In this document: positions 18,128-27,223 of the stretch, piece by piece
How the letters are laid out: each line of letters starts with the position of its first letter
Position numbering within the stretch: the first letter of the stretch is position 1
Assembly: GCA_029227815.1 (NCBI GenBank)
Contig: CP118523.1
Location: 1,984,001-2,048,000 of the forward strand
Source of the DNA: Clostridiaceae bacterium M8S5
Lineage (GTDB): Bacteria; Bacillota; Clostridia; Tissierellales; MCWD3
Direction: 5' to 3'
Length of the DNA: 64,000 nt
Made by a program: the position numbers and the translations under genes
The notes under the pieces: generated by a model
Seen by the model: the letters and a program-made list of their open reading frames with translations, nothing else
Told to the model about the DNA's origin: nothing
The model's database searches: none

Positions 18128-18406
18128 TATCTTGAAGGCGAATAGTGGTTACTATTCTCATTGAACCTAATGTAACTCTCTACTTGCAAGCTACACTATT
18201 TTCATCTCTGGGATCTCCAGTGACTGCTCTCCTATTTCTAGGCTTTACAGAAGTATCATCTAAACTTTTCCCTTATAGGTCATGGCGATTAGCTTCATTA
18301 CCACGAAACTATTTACTATCAACCTTTGTCGCTCACATTTGCATGGTCTTGGCGAGGTCATATCGTCGCTTTCCTTTCGGCTATAAGGTAACGTACCTTC
18401 AAGATA
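18128..18406 (-). ncRNA. Structured RNA candidate, about 280 nt
   Basis: A block clearly richer in G+C than its surroundings, closed by a perfect 11-bp inverted repeat (TATCTTGAAGG at 18,128-18,138 and CCTTCAAGATA at 18,396-18,406). Inside, on the minus strand, are GNRA-like hairpins such as GCCGAAAGG. It has no convincing coding frame; the plus-strand open frame across it lacks a ribosome site. It ends about 34 bases before the 89-residue gene, so it is either a long 5' leader or an independent noncoding RNA. I do not recognise its class. Confidence 0.5.
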
Positions 18407-18429
18407 TGTTATGAATGATTATTCAATCA

Positions 18430-19260
18430 TTATTTTTCAAGGTTCAAAAAGTTCCTCTCATAAGTTAGGAAAAAAATCGGCGTTTTGTAGGGTACATTTC
18501 TGATTTTTTAATATGACTGTAATATTTAATGTCAATTATTTTTTACTAGCAACTTACTCCAGTAAAAACCCCTTCATAAACTAGGAAAAATTTTCACTAT
18601 TTTTAACCCCCTTTTGTGAATTTGTAATATAATTGTAATATTAGTAATTAGTGAAACTAAAATTTCCCACACTATATAAAAGCAGTTATTGTGTATTTTC
18701 CAACTCTTATATGATGATTTTTTTATACTGGGCTTTAAATTCTAATAAAAAACCCTTCATATATTAGGAAAAAAAATCGCCATTTGTACCCCCTAATTGA
18801 GAATTTTTAAATTAGATGTAACATTTCTAAAAAAACACCTCTCATAAACTAGGAAAAAAATATGCATTTTTACACCCCTCTTTTATGTCTTTGTAATGTA
18901 ATTGTAATATTAAGAACTCATAAATCTAATAGCTCTTACACTATACAAGTGCAATTATTGTGCATTTTACAATCCTTATATAATAAATTTGTTACGTAGG
19001 TTTTACTTTCTAATATAAATCCCTTCATAAGTTAGGAAAAAAAATCGCTATTTGTAGACCCCTTTTGTGAATTTTTAACGTAATTGTAATATCACCATCA
19101 AAAACCTCTTCACTATATAAGGACAATTAGGCGTAATTTTTACACCTGCTTTTTAAAATTGTAATGAAAATATAATATTTAGTATTGAAAACTAAAAAAG
19201 CCCCTCACTATATAAGGACAGTTAGAGGCAATTTATCAGGGTAGTTTTTGAAATTGTAAT
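18430..19260. repeat. Long array of imperfect repeats beside mobC
   Basis: At least seven copies of a unit like CCCTTCATAAACTAGGAAAA followed by ATCGCCATTTGTA-CCCC and a tail ending in TTGTAATATTA, near 18,455, 18,580, 18,755, 18,838, 19,021, 19,108 and 19,200. The last two are variants (CACTATATAAGGACA). A second unit with TATTGTGTATTTTCCAA appears near 18,675 and 18,950. No gene fits. Position next to mobC suggests an oriT or replication/partition region with iteron-like sites. Confidence 0.6.
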
Positions 19261-19290
19261 GAAAACGTAATAATACATGAAATCTTTTAT

Positions 19291-19608
19291 TTACTTTCGT
19301 CTAACACTTTCTGTTGATTTAGCCATAGTACTCCATACTTGACTTAATTCTTTTTTACAGTTCGTCAGATCAACCGTTTTTAGTTTACCTTGATGAGCAA
19401 GCATTGTAAGCTGATTGATATTATTACCTAGCTTTGATAGTTGATGAGTTAAATCTCCAAGGTTTTTATAGATAAATATCTCATCTTTCATAGCTGATAG
19501 TGCTACATAATTACTTACATTCATATTTGCTTTCTTTGCTCTTGCTATAATCTTTCTGTATTCTACTTCTGTTACTCTTACATTGATACGTTTTGTTTTA
19601 TTAGGCAT
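19291..19608 (-). CDS. mobC: MobC-like relaxosome accessory protein
   Basis: 105 residues from the ATG after AAGGAG (a longer frame starts at 19,632). N-terminal ribbon-helix-helix (KRINVRVTEVEYRKIIARAK) then the MobC pattern GDLTHQLSKLGNNINQLTMLAHQG. MobC proteins bind oriT and help the relaxase open the DNA. Normally a relaxase gene follows; here there is only the repeat array. The element therefore either lost it or borrows one in trans. Confidence 0.8.
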   Translation of the reverse strand: MPNKTKRINVRVTEVEYRKIIARAKKANMNVSNYVALSAMKDEIFIYKNLGDLTHQLSKLGNNINQLTMLAHQGKLKTVDLTNCKKELSQVWSTMAKSTESVRRK

Positions 19609-19639
19609 TTTTTCACACTCCTTTTTTTGCATTATAAAA

Positions 19640-19900
19640 AGCCAATGATATTTAATTCATTGACTTTAAGTTCGTAGTTCTGTATTTAGTTATGGGTTTG
19701 GGCTTAGCCCAATTTCAGGGGATTGGGGACACCCCATTTTAGCAATTTGTCATACAAATTGGAAGCTTGCTAGATTGTTTGTGCCTTTAGTTATGTTCTT
19801 AATCACTATATATTATAAAAAATTATATTTTTTTATAATCATAACAATCTATTATTATAGGAATTTTTATTCTACTCTATTTCAATTATTAATATAATTA
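19640..19900. other. Intergenic stretch without a gene
   Basis: 260 bp between mobC and the GapS4b-like gene, AT-rich apart from GGGATTGGGGACACCCCATT around 19,718. I see no coding frame and no clear hairpin. Confidence 0.5.
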
Positions 19901-19904
19901 TAAT

Positions 19905-21041
19905 TTATGATTTGTAGTCAATATATTTTTTCATTACTACTTCATCAAATTTATTCAATATTTTCCTACTCACGTTTTTTTTATTGACATGCTGATACGC
20001 TTTATCTAAATATACTTTATATACAGTGGCCTCGAATTCTATTGTCGGTTCAATTGATTTAATATATTTGGGAAATCCATATATAATTATGCAGCTACCT
20101 TTTGCTCCAGTTATATCAAAATTATATGTAGCAATTATCTCCTGAAGAATCATCCCTTCATAATATTTTTCATCCTTTAGATATATTGATTCATGTACTT
20201 TTTTGCCTTTAAATATTATATTTGTTATTTCACCTTGATTTGTCATCCATTCAATTTCATCAGGTAGTTTTTCATTCTGATTTGGTCCAATCTCAATATT
20301 TGAAATTCTTTTAAACTGCAAGAATCCATTAAAATTCCTATCGTCAGTCAAACTTAATAAAAATTCAAATCTCTTCTTATTAGAAAAATCACCACTAATT
20401 ACTTTTTCTATCTTTGTTTTTTTATCAACATGGTTACCTTGATGTAAAATATCTTTTATATATTTCAGTATACTTTTGTTTAGCTCATCTGTTTCTGTTG
20501 TAGTATGTTCTAAGTCAAATTTTACTTTTTTCCCATCATCAATTTTTTGTATGGTTATATTACCATCATGGGTGGTTCTATAATTCAGTAAACTCTTAGT
20601 AAAATCATTTCTTTCTATTTCATAATTTAATATTAATTTATTGGCATTATCCGCACAAAACTGCAAATCAAAAACTGGCTCATAACTTCTGAATTCAGGT
20701 AAATCCAACTTATTCAAAGGGATATTCATATCTCTCATTGCTTCAACTAAAGTTTTATCTGAAATCCAACACATCTGCTGAGACCTTTTTTTTATATTCT
20801 CTTCTTTAGTACTTTGCATCTCTCTCAATTTGTCAAATTCTTTCGGACTTAATAATGTCGTTGTTAACAAAGGTATGGTAATATTTTTTTGATTATTAGA
20901 AATAAAAACTCCTCTATTGAACAATAATTTCTTTAATTCAGAATCTGTTATAAATGAAGTACTTAATAAAGGTTTTAAATCACTTCCATAAGGTAATAAT
21001 GTGCCAATATTATCTTCAATATTTGTTCTTTTAATGGTCAT
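19905..21041 (-). CDS. GapS4b-like defence protein
   Basis: 378 residues, soluble, no catalytic motif that I can name. The N-terminal part (TLLPYGSDLKPLLSTSFIT … RGVFISNN … TIPLLTTTLLSPKEFDKL) resembles my memory of GapS4b, the partner of a two-gene anti-phage system from Gamma-Mobile-Trio islands. It begins three bases after the nuclease-like gene ends, a tight operon. Final gene of a three-gene set within the mobile element. The family name is tentative; the defence role is inferred from partners. Confidence 0.55.
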   Translation of the reverse strand: MTIKRTNIEDNIGTLLPYGSDLKPLLSTSFITDSELKKLLFNRGVFISNNQKNITIPLLTTTLLSPKEFDKLREMQSTKEENIKKRSQQMCWISDKTLVEAMRDMNIPLNKLDLPEFRSYEPVFDLQFCADNANKLILNYEIERNDFTKSLLNYRTTHDGNITIQKIDDGKKVKFDLEHTTTETDELNKSILKYIKDILHQGNHVDKKTKIEKVISGDFSNKKRFEFLLSLTDDRNFNGFLQFKRISNIEIGPNQNEKLPDEIEWMTNQGEITNIIFKGKKVHESIYLKDEKYYEGMILQEIIATYNFDITGAKGSCIIIYGFPKYIKSIEPTIEFEATVYKVYLDKAYQHVNKKNVSRKILNKFDEVVMKKYIDYKS

Positions 21042-21044
21042 CGT

Positions 21045-21989
21045 TTATTCCTCCTCTAAAGTTCTAATTCCTTTGTTAAAAGATTTTACTGAAATTCTTT
21101 TAGCAAAATCGCTATCACTAAATTCAGACTGCACTATACTAACAGTCTCTTTATCATCCATTTCTTTATAGTTTGGAAAAGCTAAAATTAATCTATGTTG
21201 CCATTTTTGAGTTAACGCTTGACCCAATCCTATTAATCTTCTTAGGTTGTCCTCAGAAAAATTATCATTTATACATAACAATAATGATTGACTATTATTT
21301 TCATCTGTAATTTTAAAAGGTATAATACTAGAGTTAATATACTGTACAGGTAATATCATACCACTCTTGATACTACTTATATTCTGAATATTAAATCCAG
21401 TATCAGGATAATAAAATTCTACCTTACTATTACTGTCTAACTGATTAGCAAAATCTATTACATCTATTAAAAATTTGATACGTTTATTATCAACTAAATA
21501 TACAGTTTTATATGCTAAATCATCTGTATTTTTAAAATACTGTAAATCTTCAATAATACCTTTAGAGGATTCTTCATCATAAGCCAGCCAAAATATTACA
21601 CCTACATGTTCAAAAGACTTAATTCTATTTCCAACCCTATGTCTGCTTCTAGAATCATACGGAAAACACTCGAGTGCAAATGAAATATCTTTTAGGAACT
21701 CTTTAAATTTACTTGTAACACCATTAGATGTCTTAGGATATTCAGCTCTATTTTTTACTGATATGACAATATTTTGCTGCATTTGGTCAATAAGTGGACA
21801 TGCATATTGAAATAAAAAATCTAATCCATGACTTGTTCTATCTGACTTTGAATTAATGTGCTTATGCTTTTCAGGTTTTAAACATTTTATATCTATACCA
21901 TTTAAATTAGTATTCCAACCAATTTTGTTTAAAAGATTTCTTATTATTTTTTCACCATATTCACCTGATTTTTTTGATCTTTCCCCCAT
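21045..21989 (-). CDS. GapS4a-like restriction-endonuclease-fold protein
   Basis: 314 residues. The first 110 show a PD-(D/E)xK nuclease arrangement: GEYGEKIIRNLLNKIGW, then SHGLDFLFQY with the acidic residue, then IVISVKNRAEYP supplying the lysine. The remainder is an uncharacterised partner domain. The head resembles GapS4a as I recall it. Middle gene of the 23,050-19,905 operon, with gaps of 3 and 11 bp to its neighbours. Likely a nuclease effector in phage defence; specificity unknown. Confidence 0.6.
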   Translation of the reverse strand: MGERSKKSGEYGEKIIRNLLNKIGWNTNLNGIDIKCLKPEKHKHINSKSDRTSHGLDFLFQYACPLIDQMQQNIVISVKNRAEYPKTSNGVTSKFKEFLKDISFALECFPYDSRSRHRVGNRIKSFEHVGVIFWLAYDEESSKGIIEDLQYFKNTDDLAYKTVYLVDNKRIKFLIDVIDFANQLDSNSKVEFYYPDTGFNIQNISSIKSGMILPVQYINSSIIPFKITDENNSQSLLLCINDNFSEDNLRRLIGLGQALTQKWQHRLILAFPNYKEMDDKETVSIVQSEFSDSDFAKRISVKSFNKGIRTLEEE

Positions 21990-22000
21990 CTTTACTCCCC

Positions 22001-23050
22001 CTAGCTTTCGTTATTATAGTAAATTTTATAATAGTTCATACCTCTATTTTTATCAAATCCCTTTTCAATTCTATTTTTATCAATTTCATTTGATGCAATT
22101 TTTATTTCAATAGAACTATCTAATCTTATGTATTTCTTTATCTTTCTTTTTTCTTTATTATATGTCGTTTTGGAAATCGTAAAATTATAATCAGGTTTTA
22201 TATCATTGTACCTGTAATTATCTACATATTTTTTCAAATTCTCTTTATCTTCGTTATCATCTAACACGGTATTTATAAATTTATCAACATTAAATTTTTC
22301 GCATTGTTCTATATATTTTAAACTTTTATTTAGAAATTCTATCTCATCTGTTTTGTCATTCTTTTGATCTTCATTAATATTTTTACTAAAATCTTTACAT
22401 ATGTTAATTAAAATTTTTGTATTTGTATTGTCATCTTTAAAAATCTCTAAATCTAAAAAATCTTTTTTCCAGTAAACCGCTTCATCACCTTTTTTAGCTG
22501 TATCAACAATACTCACTATATAATTCGATTCTTGTAAGTCATTAAAAATAATGCAACCTTTATCTAGCTTGTTAATATTCACCCCTTTTTCGTAATCTAC
22601 TTCAAATACATTCTCATTTTGACTGATTTTTAAAAATATATCTTTTGTTTCAGATTTAAAAATACCTATTGCATCCATTTTCTTATTTTTAATAAAACAA
22701 TCTTTAAAGAAACATATATATAACTCGCCACTCTTTATATTTGGATGCACTGATTTACTATATAAATATTTTAATATATTAACTGATTCTTTATGAAAAT
22801 TATCATAATTTTCAAAAATTCTTTTAGTATAAGTATATACTTCATTCAGTCCAATTTCTGTTTCATGATGAAATTTATAAAAAGTATCATCTTTAAAAGG
22901 TTTTAAAAAATATTTTAATAATAAATCTTTTACACTATCATTTTCAATAGATTGAATATCATCTGATACAACAATTCCTTCATTTCTAAATTTATTCCCA
23001 ACTCTATGTATAGCCAACTTCTTCAATTTTATATCCGTAAAATCAAGCAT
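22001..23050 (-). CDS. NdpA/YejK-like nucleoid-associated protein
   Basis: 349 residues. The start KLAIHRVGNKFRNEGIVVSDD and the following segments match the 37-kDa nucleoid-associated family (PF04245). These proteins bind DNA and are often placed beside nucleases in defence islands. First gene of a three-gene operon. I infer it guides or gates the nuclease-like partner. The housekeeping version is usually a lone gene, so its operon location on a mobile element is the notable point. Confidence 0.75.
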   Translation of the reverse strand: MLDFTDIKLKKLAIHRVGNKFRNEGIVVSDDIQSIENDSVKDLLLKYFLKPFKDDTFYKFHHETEIGLNEVYTYTKRIFENYDNFHKESVNILKYLYSKSVHPNIKSGELYICFFKDCFIKNKKMDAIGIFKSETKDIFLKISQNENVFEVDYEKGVNINKLDKGCIIFNDLQESNYIVSIVDTAKKGDEAVYWKKDFLDLEIFKDDNTNTKILINICKDFSKNINEDQKNDKTDEIEFLNKSLKYIEQCEKFNVDKFINTVLDDNEDKENLKKYVDNYRYNDIKPDYNFTISKTTYNKEKRKIKKYIRLDSSIEIKIASNEIDKNRIEKGFDKNRGMNYYKIYYNNES

Positions 23051-23333
23051 ATATTCCTCTCTTTCTATTATTTATTACAACTACTAATAATTGTATTCAT
23101 TTAGAAAATTATTGCAATTCCTTATAATTATAATACCACTATCCACTAAAAAATTAAACCTAAAAACCACAAATATTAAACCAAGACTAATTACGATTGA
23201 CATATATATTGTAGCTTTGATTAGATTATTATATATTTCTAATACTTATCCTAGTATTCCTCAACAATCTCCACATGTACTGTATCTTATAACATGTTAC
23301 CATTTTAAAAAATTGCACACCTATGTAACTCTA

Positions 23334-23486
23334 TTAATTATCTTTGTGTCTATGTAAGCTTTTCTCTATTTCCTTTTTATTATCTATCATTAATTGCTTC
23401 TCCTGATATTCTACTGACAGATTATATTCTTTTTTGAATTCAGTATCTTTCATACAGTTAGCTAAATAATCATTAAAATCAGTCAT
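23334..23486 (-). CDS. Short HigA-like antitoxin N-terminus
   Basis: 50 residues (MTDFNDYLANCMKDTEFKKE at the start) after AAAGGGG. This is the usual opening of HigA-type antitoxins, but the helix-turn-helix part is absent; the protein ends in a lysine/histidine-rich tail. No toxin gene is nearby. Probably a truncated remnant, though it may still be translated. Confidence 0.45.
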   Translation of the reverse strand: MTDFNDYLANCMKDTEFKKEYNLSVEYQEKQLMIDNKKEIEKSLHRHKDN

Positions 23487-23683
23487 TTCTATAACCCCTT
23501 TCAAATACATCTTATTTGCATAACTAATATCTATTTAAGTACTATTCTATCTGATATCATCATAGCATTATCTGACAGAAAATCAAACCCCAAAAGACAA
23601 AATATTTAATTCTAACCATATATTGCTTTTCTGTATCTCCACGATATATAATTAATTTGTAGCTATGAAAGGGGGTTAGAAGC

Positions 23684-23860
23684 TTGTCTGATAAAAAAAG
23701 AGGTCGTCATACTGACAATCCAAAAAATCACTCTGTGCGAATAAGAATGGACAAAATAACTATTGAAAAGCTTGATAAATGTCGAGAAGTTGAGAATCTT
23801 AATCGTTCTGAAATGATTCGTAAGAGTATTAGCAAATATTACGATGACCTACAAAAGTAA
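23684..23860 (+). CDS. Ribbon-helix-helix DNA-binding protein
   Basis: 58 residues from TTG after GGGGG. Head KKRGRHTDNPKN, strand HSVRIRMD, and helices with LNRSEMIRKSI: a classical ribbon-helix-helix. Paralog of 1352-1525, with the same TTG start, followed by the same hairpin and the same type of partner gene. Too short for most gene callers. Likely autoregulator of the two-gene module. Confidence 0.75.
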   Translation: MSDKKRGRHTDNPKNHSVRIRMDKITIEKLDKCREVENLNRSEMIRKSISKYYDDLQK

Positions 23861-23983
23861 AATAAAAAGCGGTGGACGCCCAACAAGCTATCCCACCACT
23901 TTTAATTAACCACTATCAAGAACAGTGGTAAATCTATTATACCCTGTTTTTGGTAGTAATTCAAGAGGGAGGGTTTAAGCCTT
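23861..23983 (+). promoter_or_regulatory. Conserved intergenic hairpin of the RHH module, copy 2
   Basis: AAAGCGGTGG … CCCACCACTTTT forms a terminator-like hairpin, followed by CCACTATCAAGAACAGTGG (inverted repeat) and TAAATCTATTATACCCTG. The same blocks occur at 1226-1351 on the other strand. Probably ends the first transcript and restarts the second under RHH control. Confidence 0.6.
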
Positions 23984-24271
23984 ATGGAACGGTTTAATGA
24001 TAATTTTGATAATTTCACTACTGAAATGCTTGATTTAGCTTATCAAGAATTTCTTAAGACTGATATTAATTTCAAGGAAATTCAGTGTTATTTGGACAAT
24101 AATCGTGAGAGATATCTTCAACTTCTCAACGTATATAATGATGAAGATTTACAATTCATCACTAACTATATTGATAAACTGGTACTGCAATCTTCTTGTA
24201 GTAATAAACCTTTATATTCTACTGGATATAAACATTGTATTAGGTTATTGAAAGAATTAAGTATACTATAA
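23984..24271 (+). CDS. Small helical protein of an RHH-linked module
   Basis: 95 residues after a GGGAGGG site, acidic, probably all helical, with CYLDNNRERYLQLLNVYNDED in the middle and LLKELSI at the end. Paralog by context and pattern of 932-1225. The only plus-strand operon inside the element. Function not known; DUF6809-like is a guess. Confidence 0.6.
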   Translation: MERFNDNFDNFTTEMLDLAYQEFLKTDINFKEIQCYLDNNRERYLQLLNVYNDEDLQFITNYIDKLVLQSSCSNKPLYSTGYKHCIRLLKELSIL

Positions 24272-24379
24272 ATATTTAGAGCATCCTTTCTTATAGGGAT
24301 GTTCTTTTGTTTCTACTATTCTATTTATAAATTCTCATATCCCCATGAGAAAGAGCCGTCTTTCGACGACTCAAATGGG

Positions 24380-24925
24380 TGCTTGTTTATGATTGTTGCT
24401 TTTACTTGTTATCTATGTTTATATACTATCTCATTTAATACTATTTCTTTTAATTATGTTCTTATCACTTCTCTATATTTACATTTATCCAGTGTCTATT
24501 AGTGCTTTTAAATTGCAAGGTTGCTTATTTGTAGATATATTGATACTGAATTTTTAGGAAGATTATATTCTGTTCCCACTTTCTCTCTATTATCTAACTT
24601 CCTTCCCAAAGGGGCGGAAGTTGAATCATCATATAACTTTCTACCCTTTGGGTGAGAGGTCAAATCTTATACTTCATTAGTTTCAACTTTTTCGCCTTTG
24701 ACTAAAAAGTTAAATTACTAAGCGTGAAGATATAGCTTTTACCTGCTATCCTCCCAAACTCTCTCTATTTTCTAACTTCCTTCCCAAAGGGGCGGAAGTT
24801 GAATCATCATATGATTTTCTGCCCTTTGGGTGAGAGGTCAAATCTTATACTTCATCAGTTTTAGCTTTTTCGCCTTTGGCTAAAAAGTTGAACTACTAAA
24901 CTTGAGGATTTACATAGCTTTTACT
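24380..24925. repeat. Degenerate duplications derived from tnpV/parB sequence
   Basis: 24,400-24,490 resembles the 3' end of the TnpV gene (24,925-25,010). 24,535-24,630 resembles the parB interior at 25,722-25,812, including CTTCCTTCCCAAAGGGGCGG. A 150-bp unit containing that sequence is then repeated in tandem (about 24,571-24,745 and 24,757-24,925), with TCGCCTTTGGCTAAAAAGTT hairpins. No intact gene; an open frame at 24,299-24,502 is part of this debris. Confidence 0.65.
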
Positions 24926-24927
24926 TG

Positions 24928-25287
24928 CTATCTAGATTTATATACTATCTCATGTAATACTATTTCTTCTGCCTGTATTCTTATCATTTCTCTATGTCTG
25001 TAACTTTCATAGAAATCATGTGGGTTAGGAATTGGGTTTGTTTTTAGCATTTGTTGTTGTAGAAGTTGCAACCTAATATGTGCTTGTTGATTGACTCCAT
25101 ACATTATCTCTATTAGTGTTCCTTCTGCTCTTAATAAACTGTATCTATACGGATATTCTTCTTTGAGATAGTTTAATGCCATACCACCATATTTACCTAT
25201 ATCAAGATTTTGATTATCTGATACCTCAATTACTGGCTGTAAAAATCCTTCTTTGGTTTCTTGGTATTCTAACTCAATCCGTTCCAT
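24928..25287 (-). CDS. tnpV: TnpV family transposon-encoded protein
   Basis: 119 residues with the TnpV pattern: a short head, then IGKYGGMALNYLKEEYP, a helix with GVNQQAHIRLQLLQQQM, and a C-terminal MIRIQAEEIVLHEIVY. TnpV proteins accompany serine-recombinase elements in Firmicutes; molecular role uncertain. It lies 14 bp below parB and is probably co-transcribed with parAB. Confidence 0.7.
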   Translation of the reverse strand: MERIELEYQETKEGFLQPVIEVSDNQNLDIGKYGGMALNYLKEEYPYRYSLLRAEGTLIEIMYGVNQQAHIRLQLLQQQMLKTNPIPNPHDFYESYRHREMIRIQAEEIVLHEIVYKSR

Positions 25288-25301
25288 TACTCTCCCCCTC
25301 T

Positions 25302-26327
25302 CTACATCTCCAGTCCTTCTGCTGATACTTCTTCTTTTGTAGCATCCATTGTTTGATAATATAACTCTAATGCTTTTTCTATGATACTCTGTACCTCATC
25401 TTCTTTTTGCTCATATTTAAAGTATTTAGGAAATATATTGCTCCAATACTTTGGAGTTTTCTTCTTTGTTTCAGTATCGCTTTCTTTAATCTCTCCCTTG
25501 ATAATTGCTAGTGCTGAATCAAATGTCAATGGAGTCTTTTTATCTGCTCCTCTTAGACTCCTTGCTCTTTTCATATCTATCTTGTAGTTTTTCTCTGTGA
25601 TGATAGCATGTACTATATCTAGACTTTCAGGTTTTAGATATGATAAATCTACACCTGCTCTTATTGATATTTGTCCAGTATCTACTAGTACTTTGAAATG
25701 ATTAGGCAATGTTGCTATTCTTAAATATCTTGATACTGAATTTTTAGATAGATTATATTCTGCTCCTACTTTCTCTCTACTTTCTAACTTCCTTCCCAAA
25801 GGGGCGGAAGTTGGATCTCCATATCCATTAGGTGATTTTGATAATTTCTCAATCTCTTTTAATAAATCTGTCCTAACTCCTTGCTTTTTCATAGCTTTAT
25901 GTCTTACTGCTATTACTGTTGCTCTTTCTGAATGAGGTAAATCTGTAAATGAACGTTGCATTGTATTTGTCTCTGTTACTATTAGCATTGCTTCTTCCTC
26001 TGTTAATCCTTCTTTAATAACAGCAGGTATCTCTTTTATATCAAGTTCTTTACATACCTCTACTCTATTATGCCCTGAGAGTATTTGGTATCTTAGTTTT
26101 TGCTTTCTTACTACTATCGGCACTATTACACCAAATTGTCTTATACTTTCTACCATCTCTTTTAGTCTTTCGCCTTCGTATAACTTAAATGGATGATTAT
26201 CAAATGGTACTAAGTGTGATATCTTTAATTTTGTTTGACTTGTATCGTCTTCTACTGCATTAGGATCATAATCTTCTCCGAATATCGCCATGAATGGCTT
26301 TACCTTCTTAGTTTCATTTTTTTTCAT
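25302..26327 (-). CDS. parB: ParB-like partition protein
   Basis: 341 residues. N-terminal ParB/Srx-like domain (LVPFDNHPFKLYEGERLKEM; ILSGHNRVEVCKEL; TNTMQRSF) followed by a helix-turn-helix region (GAEYNLSKNSVSRYLRIATL) and a basic C-terminus. Overlaps parA by 14 bp. Would bind centromere-like sites and work with ParA for segregation of the excised element. Part of its interior (near 25,770) is also copied in the debris at 24.5-24.9 kb. Confidence 0.9.
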   Translation of the reverse strand: MKKNETKKVKPFMAIFGEDYDPNAVEDDTSQTKLKISHLVPFDNHPFKLYEGERLKEMVESIRQFGVIVPIVVRKQKLRYQILSGHNRVEVCKELDIKEIPAVIKEGLTEEEAMLIVTETNTMQRSFTDLPHSERATVIAVRHKAMKKQGVRTDLLKEIEKLSKSPNGYGDPTSAPLGRKLESREKVGAEYNLSKNSVSRYLRIATLPNHFKVLVDTGQISIRAGVDLSYLKPESLDIVHAIITEKNYKIDMKRARSLRGADKKTPLTFDSALAIIKGEIKESDTETKKKTPKYWSNIFPKYFKYEQKEDEVQSIIEKALELYYQTMDATKEEVSAEGLEM

Positions 26328-27117
26328 TAATCATCATCTCCCCATATATTAATTCGTTTGTGAATTTCTCGTATGCTATACTTGCTTTGCTTGTTGGCAT
26401 GTAGTCTATTATACTCATGCTTTTAGCGTTTGCTTCTCCTACTTTTACAGTCTTAGGTATCTTGGTATTAAATACCCTTATATCTGAACCATATGATTCT
26501 TTTATTAGTTTTAACATCTCCTGTGCTAGATTGGTTCTTTCTTCAAACATGGTAAGCAGTATCCCTTCAAACTCTACGCCTTTGTTTATTCTCTTCTTGA
26601 TTTTGAATACTGTTCTTAGCAATAACTCTAACCCCTTTGCCGATAGATACTCAGGTGTTGCAGGGATTAATACTGTATCGCATGTTGCTAGTACGTTTAG
26701 TGTCATTAATCCAAGTGATGGCATTGTGTCTATTAGTATAAAATCATAGTCTTCCTTGATTTCGTCAATTATTGTTTTAAGTACGTATTCTCTACTCATT
26801 GCAGCGACTAATTTGATTTCAATATCTGATAGGAGTATGCTTGCAGGTATTATGTCTATGTTTTCTCTAGTGATGATATACGCTTCTTTTTTCGGCAAAT
26901 CTTCTTCTAATATAACTCGCTCCATTAAGCTATATAACGTCATGTCTAACTTCTCAGGACTGACAATCCCAAAACAATCTGTTAGGTTGGCTTGATTATC
27001 ACCATCAATTACTAATACTTTGTGTCCTCTGTTCTTTAATGTTGTTGCTAGGTTTCTACATGTTGTACTTTTACTTGTACCTCCTTTTTGATTTGCTACT
27101 GCTATTATCTTTGCCAT
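26314..27117 (-). CDS. parA: ParA-family ATPase
   Basis: 267 residues. The deviant Walker A is unusual: NQKGGTSKSTT in place of KGGVGKT. DGDNQANLTDCFG, then LIDTMPSLG (Walker B) and ATPEYLSAKG follow the Soj/ParA pattern. Sits at the right end of the element, 107 bp from the junction. Its presence suggests the excised circle is maintained for a time. Confidence 0.9.
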   Translation of the reverse strand: MAKIIAVANQKGGTSKSTTCRNLATTLKNRGHKVLVIDGDNQANLTDCFGIVSPEKLDMTLYSLMERVILEEDLPKKEAYIITRENIDIIPASILLSDIEIKLVAAMSREYVLKTIIDEIKEDYDFILIDTMPSLGLMTLNVLATCDTVLIPATPEYLSAKGLELLLRTVFKIKKRINKGVEFEGILLTMFEERTNLAQEMLKLIKESYGSDIRVFNTKIPKTVKVGEANAKSMSIIDYMPTSKASIAYEKFTNELIYGEMMINEKK

Positions 27118-27153
27118 TTTTTCGCTCCTTTCTTTTATTTTTGAGTATAAAAA

Positions 27154-27214
27154 AATTGGACTTCAAATCGTGTAACCCTTGTAATTTCAAGGTTTTACTG
27201 ATTTGTGTCCAATT
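27154..27214 (-). promoter_or_regulatory. Inverted repeat upstream of parA
   Basis: AATTGGAC (27,154-27,161) pairs with GTCCAATT (27,207-27,214); inside, AACCCTTG pairs with CAAGGTT. A long imperfect hairpin between parA and the right junction. Could be the parAB operator, a parS-like site or a recombinase accessory site. Confidence 0.45.
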
Positions 27215-27223
27215 ATATCACTG

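Noticed and set aside
18145..18414. Plus-strand open frame of 89 codons
   Set aside because: No ribosome site, odd composition and it covers the stem-bounded RNA candidate.
24299..24502. Plus-strand open frame of 67 codons
   Set aside because: It lies on debris copied from the antisense of tnpV; not a gene.
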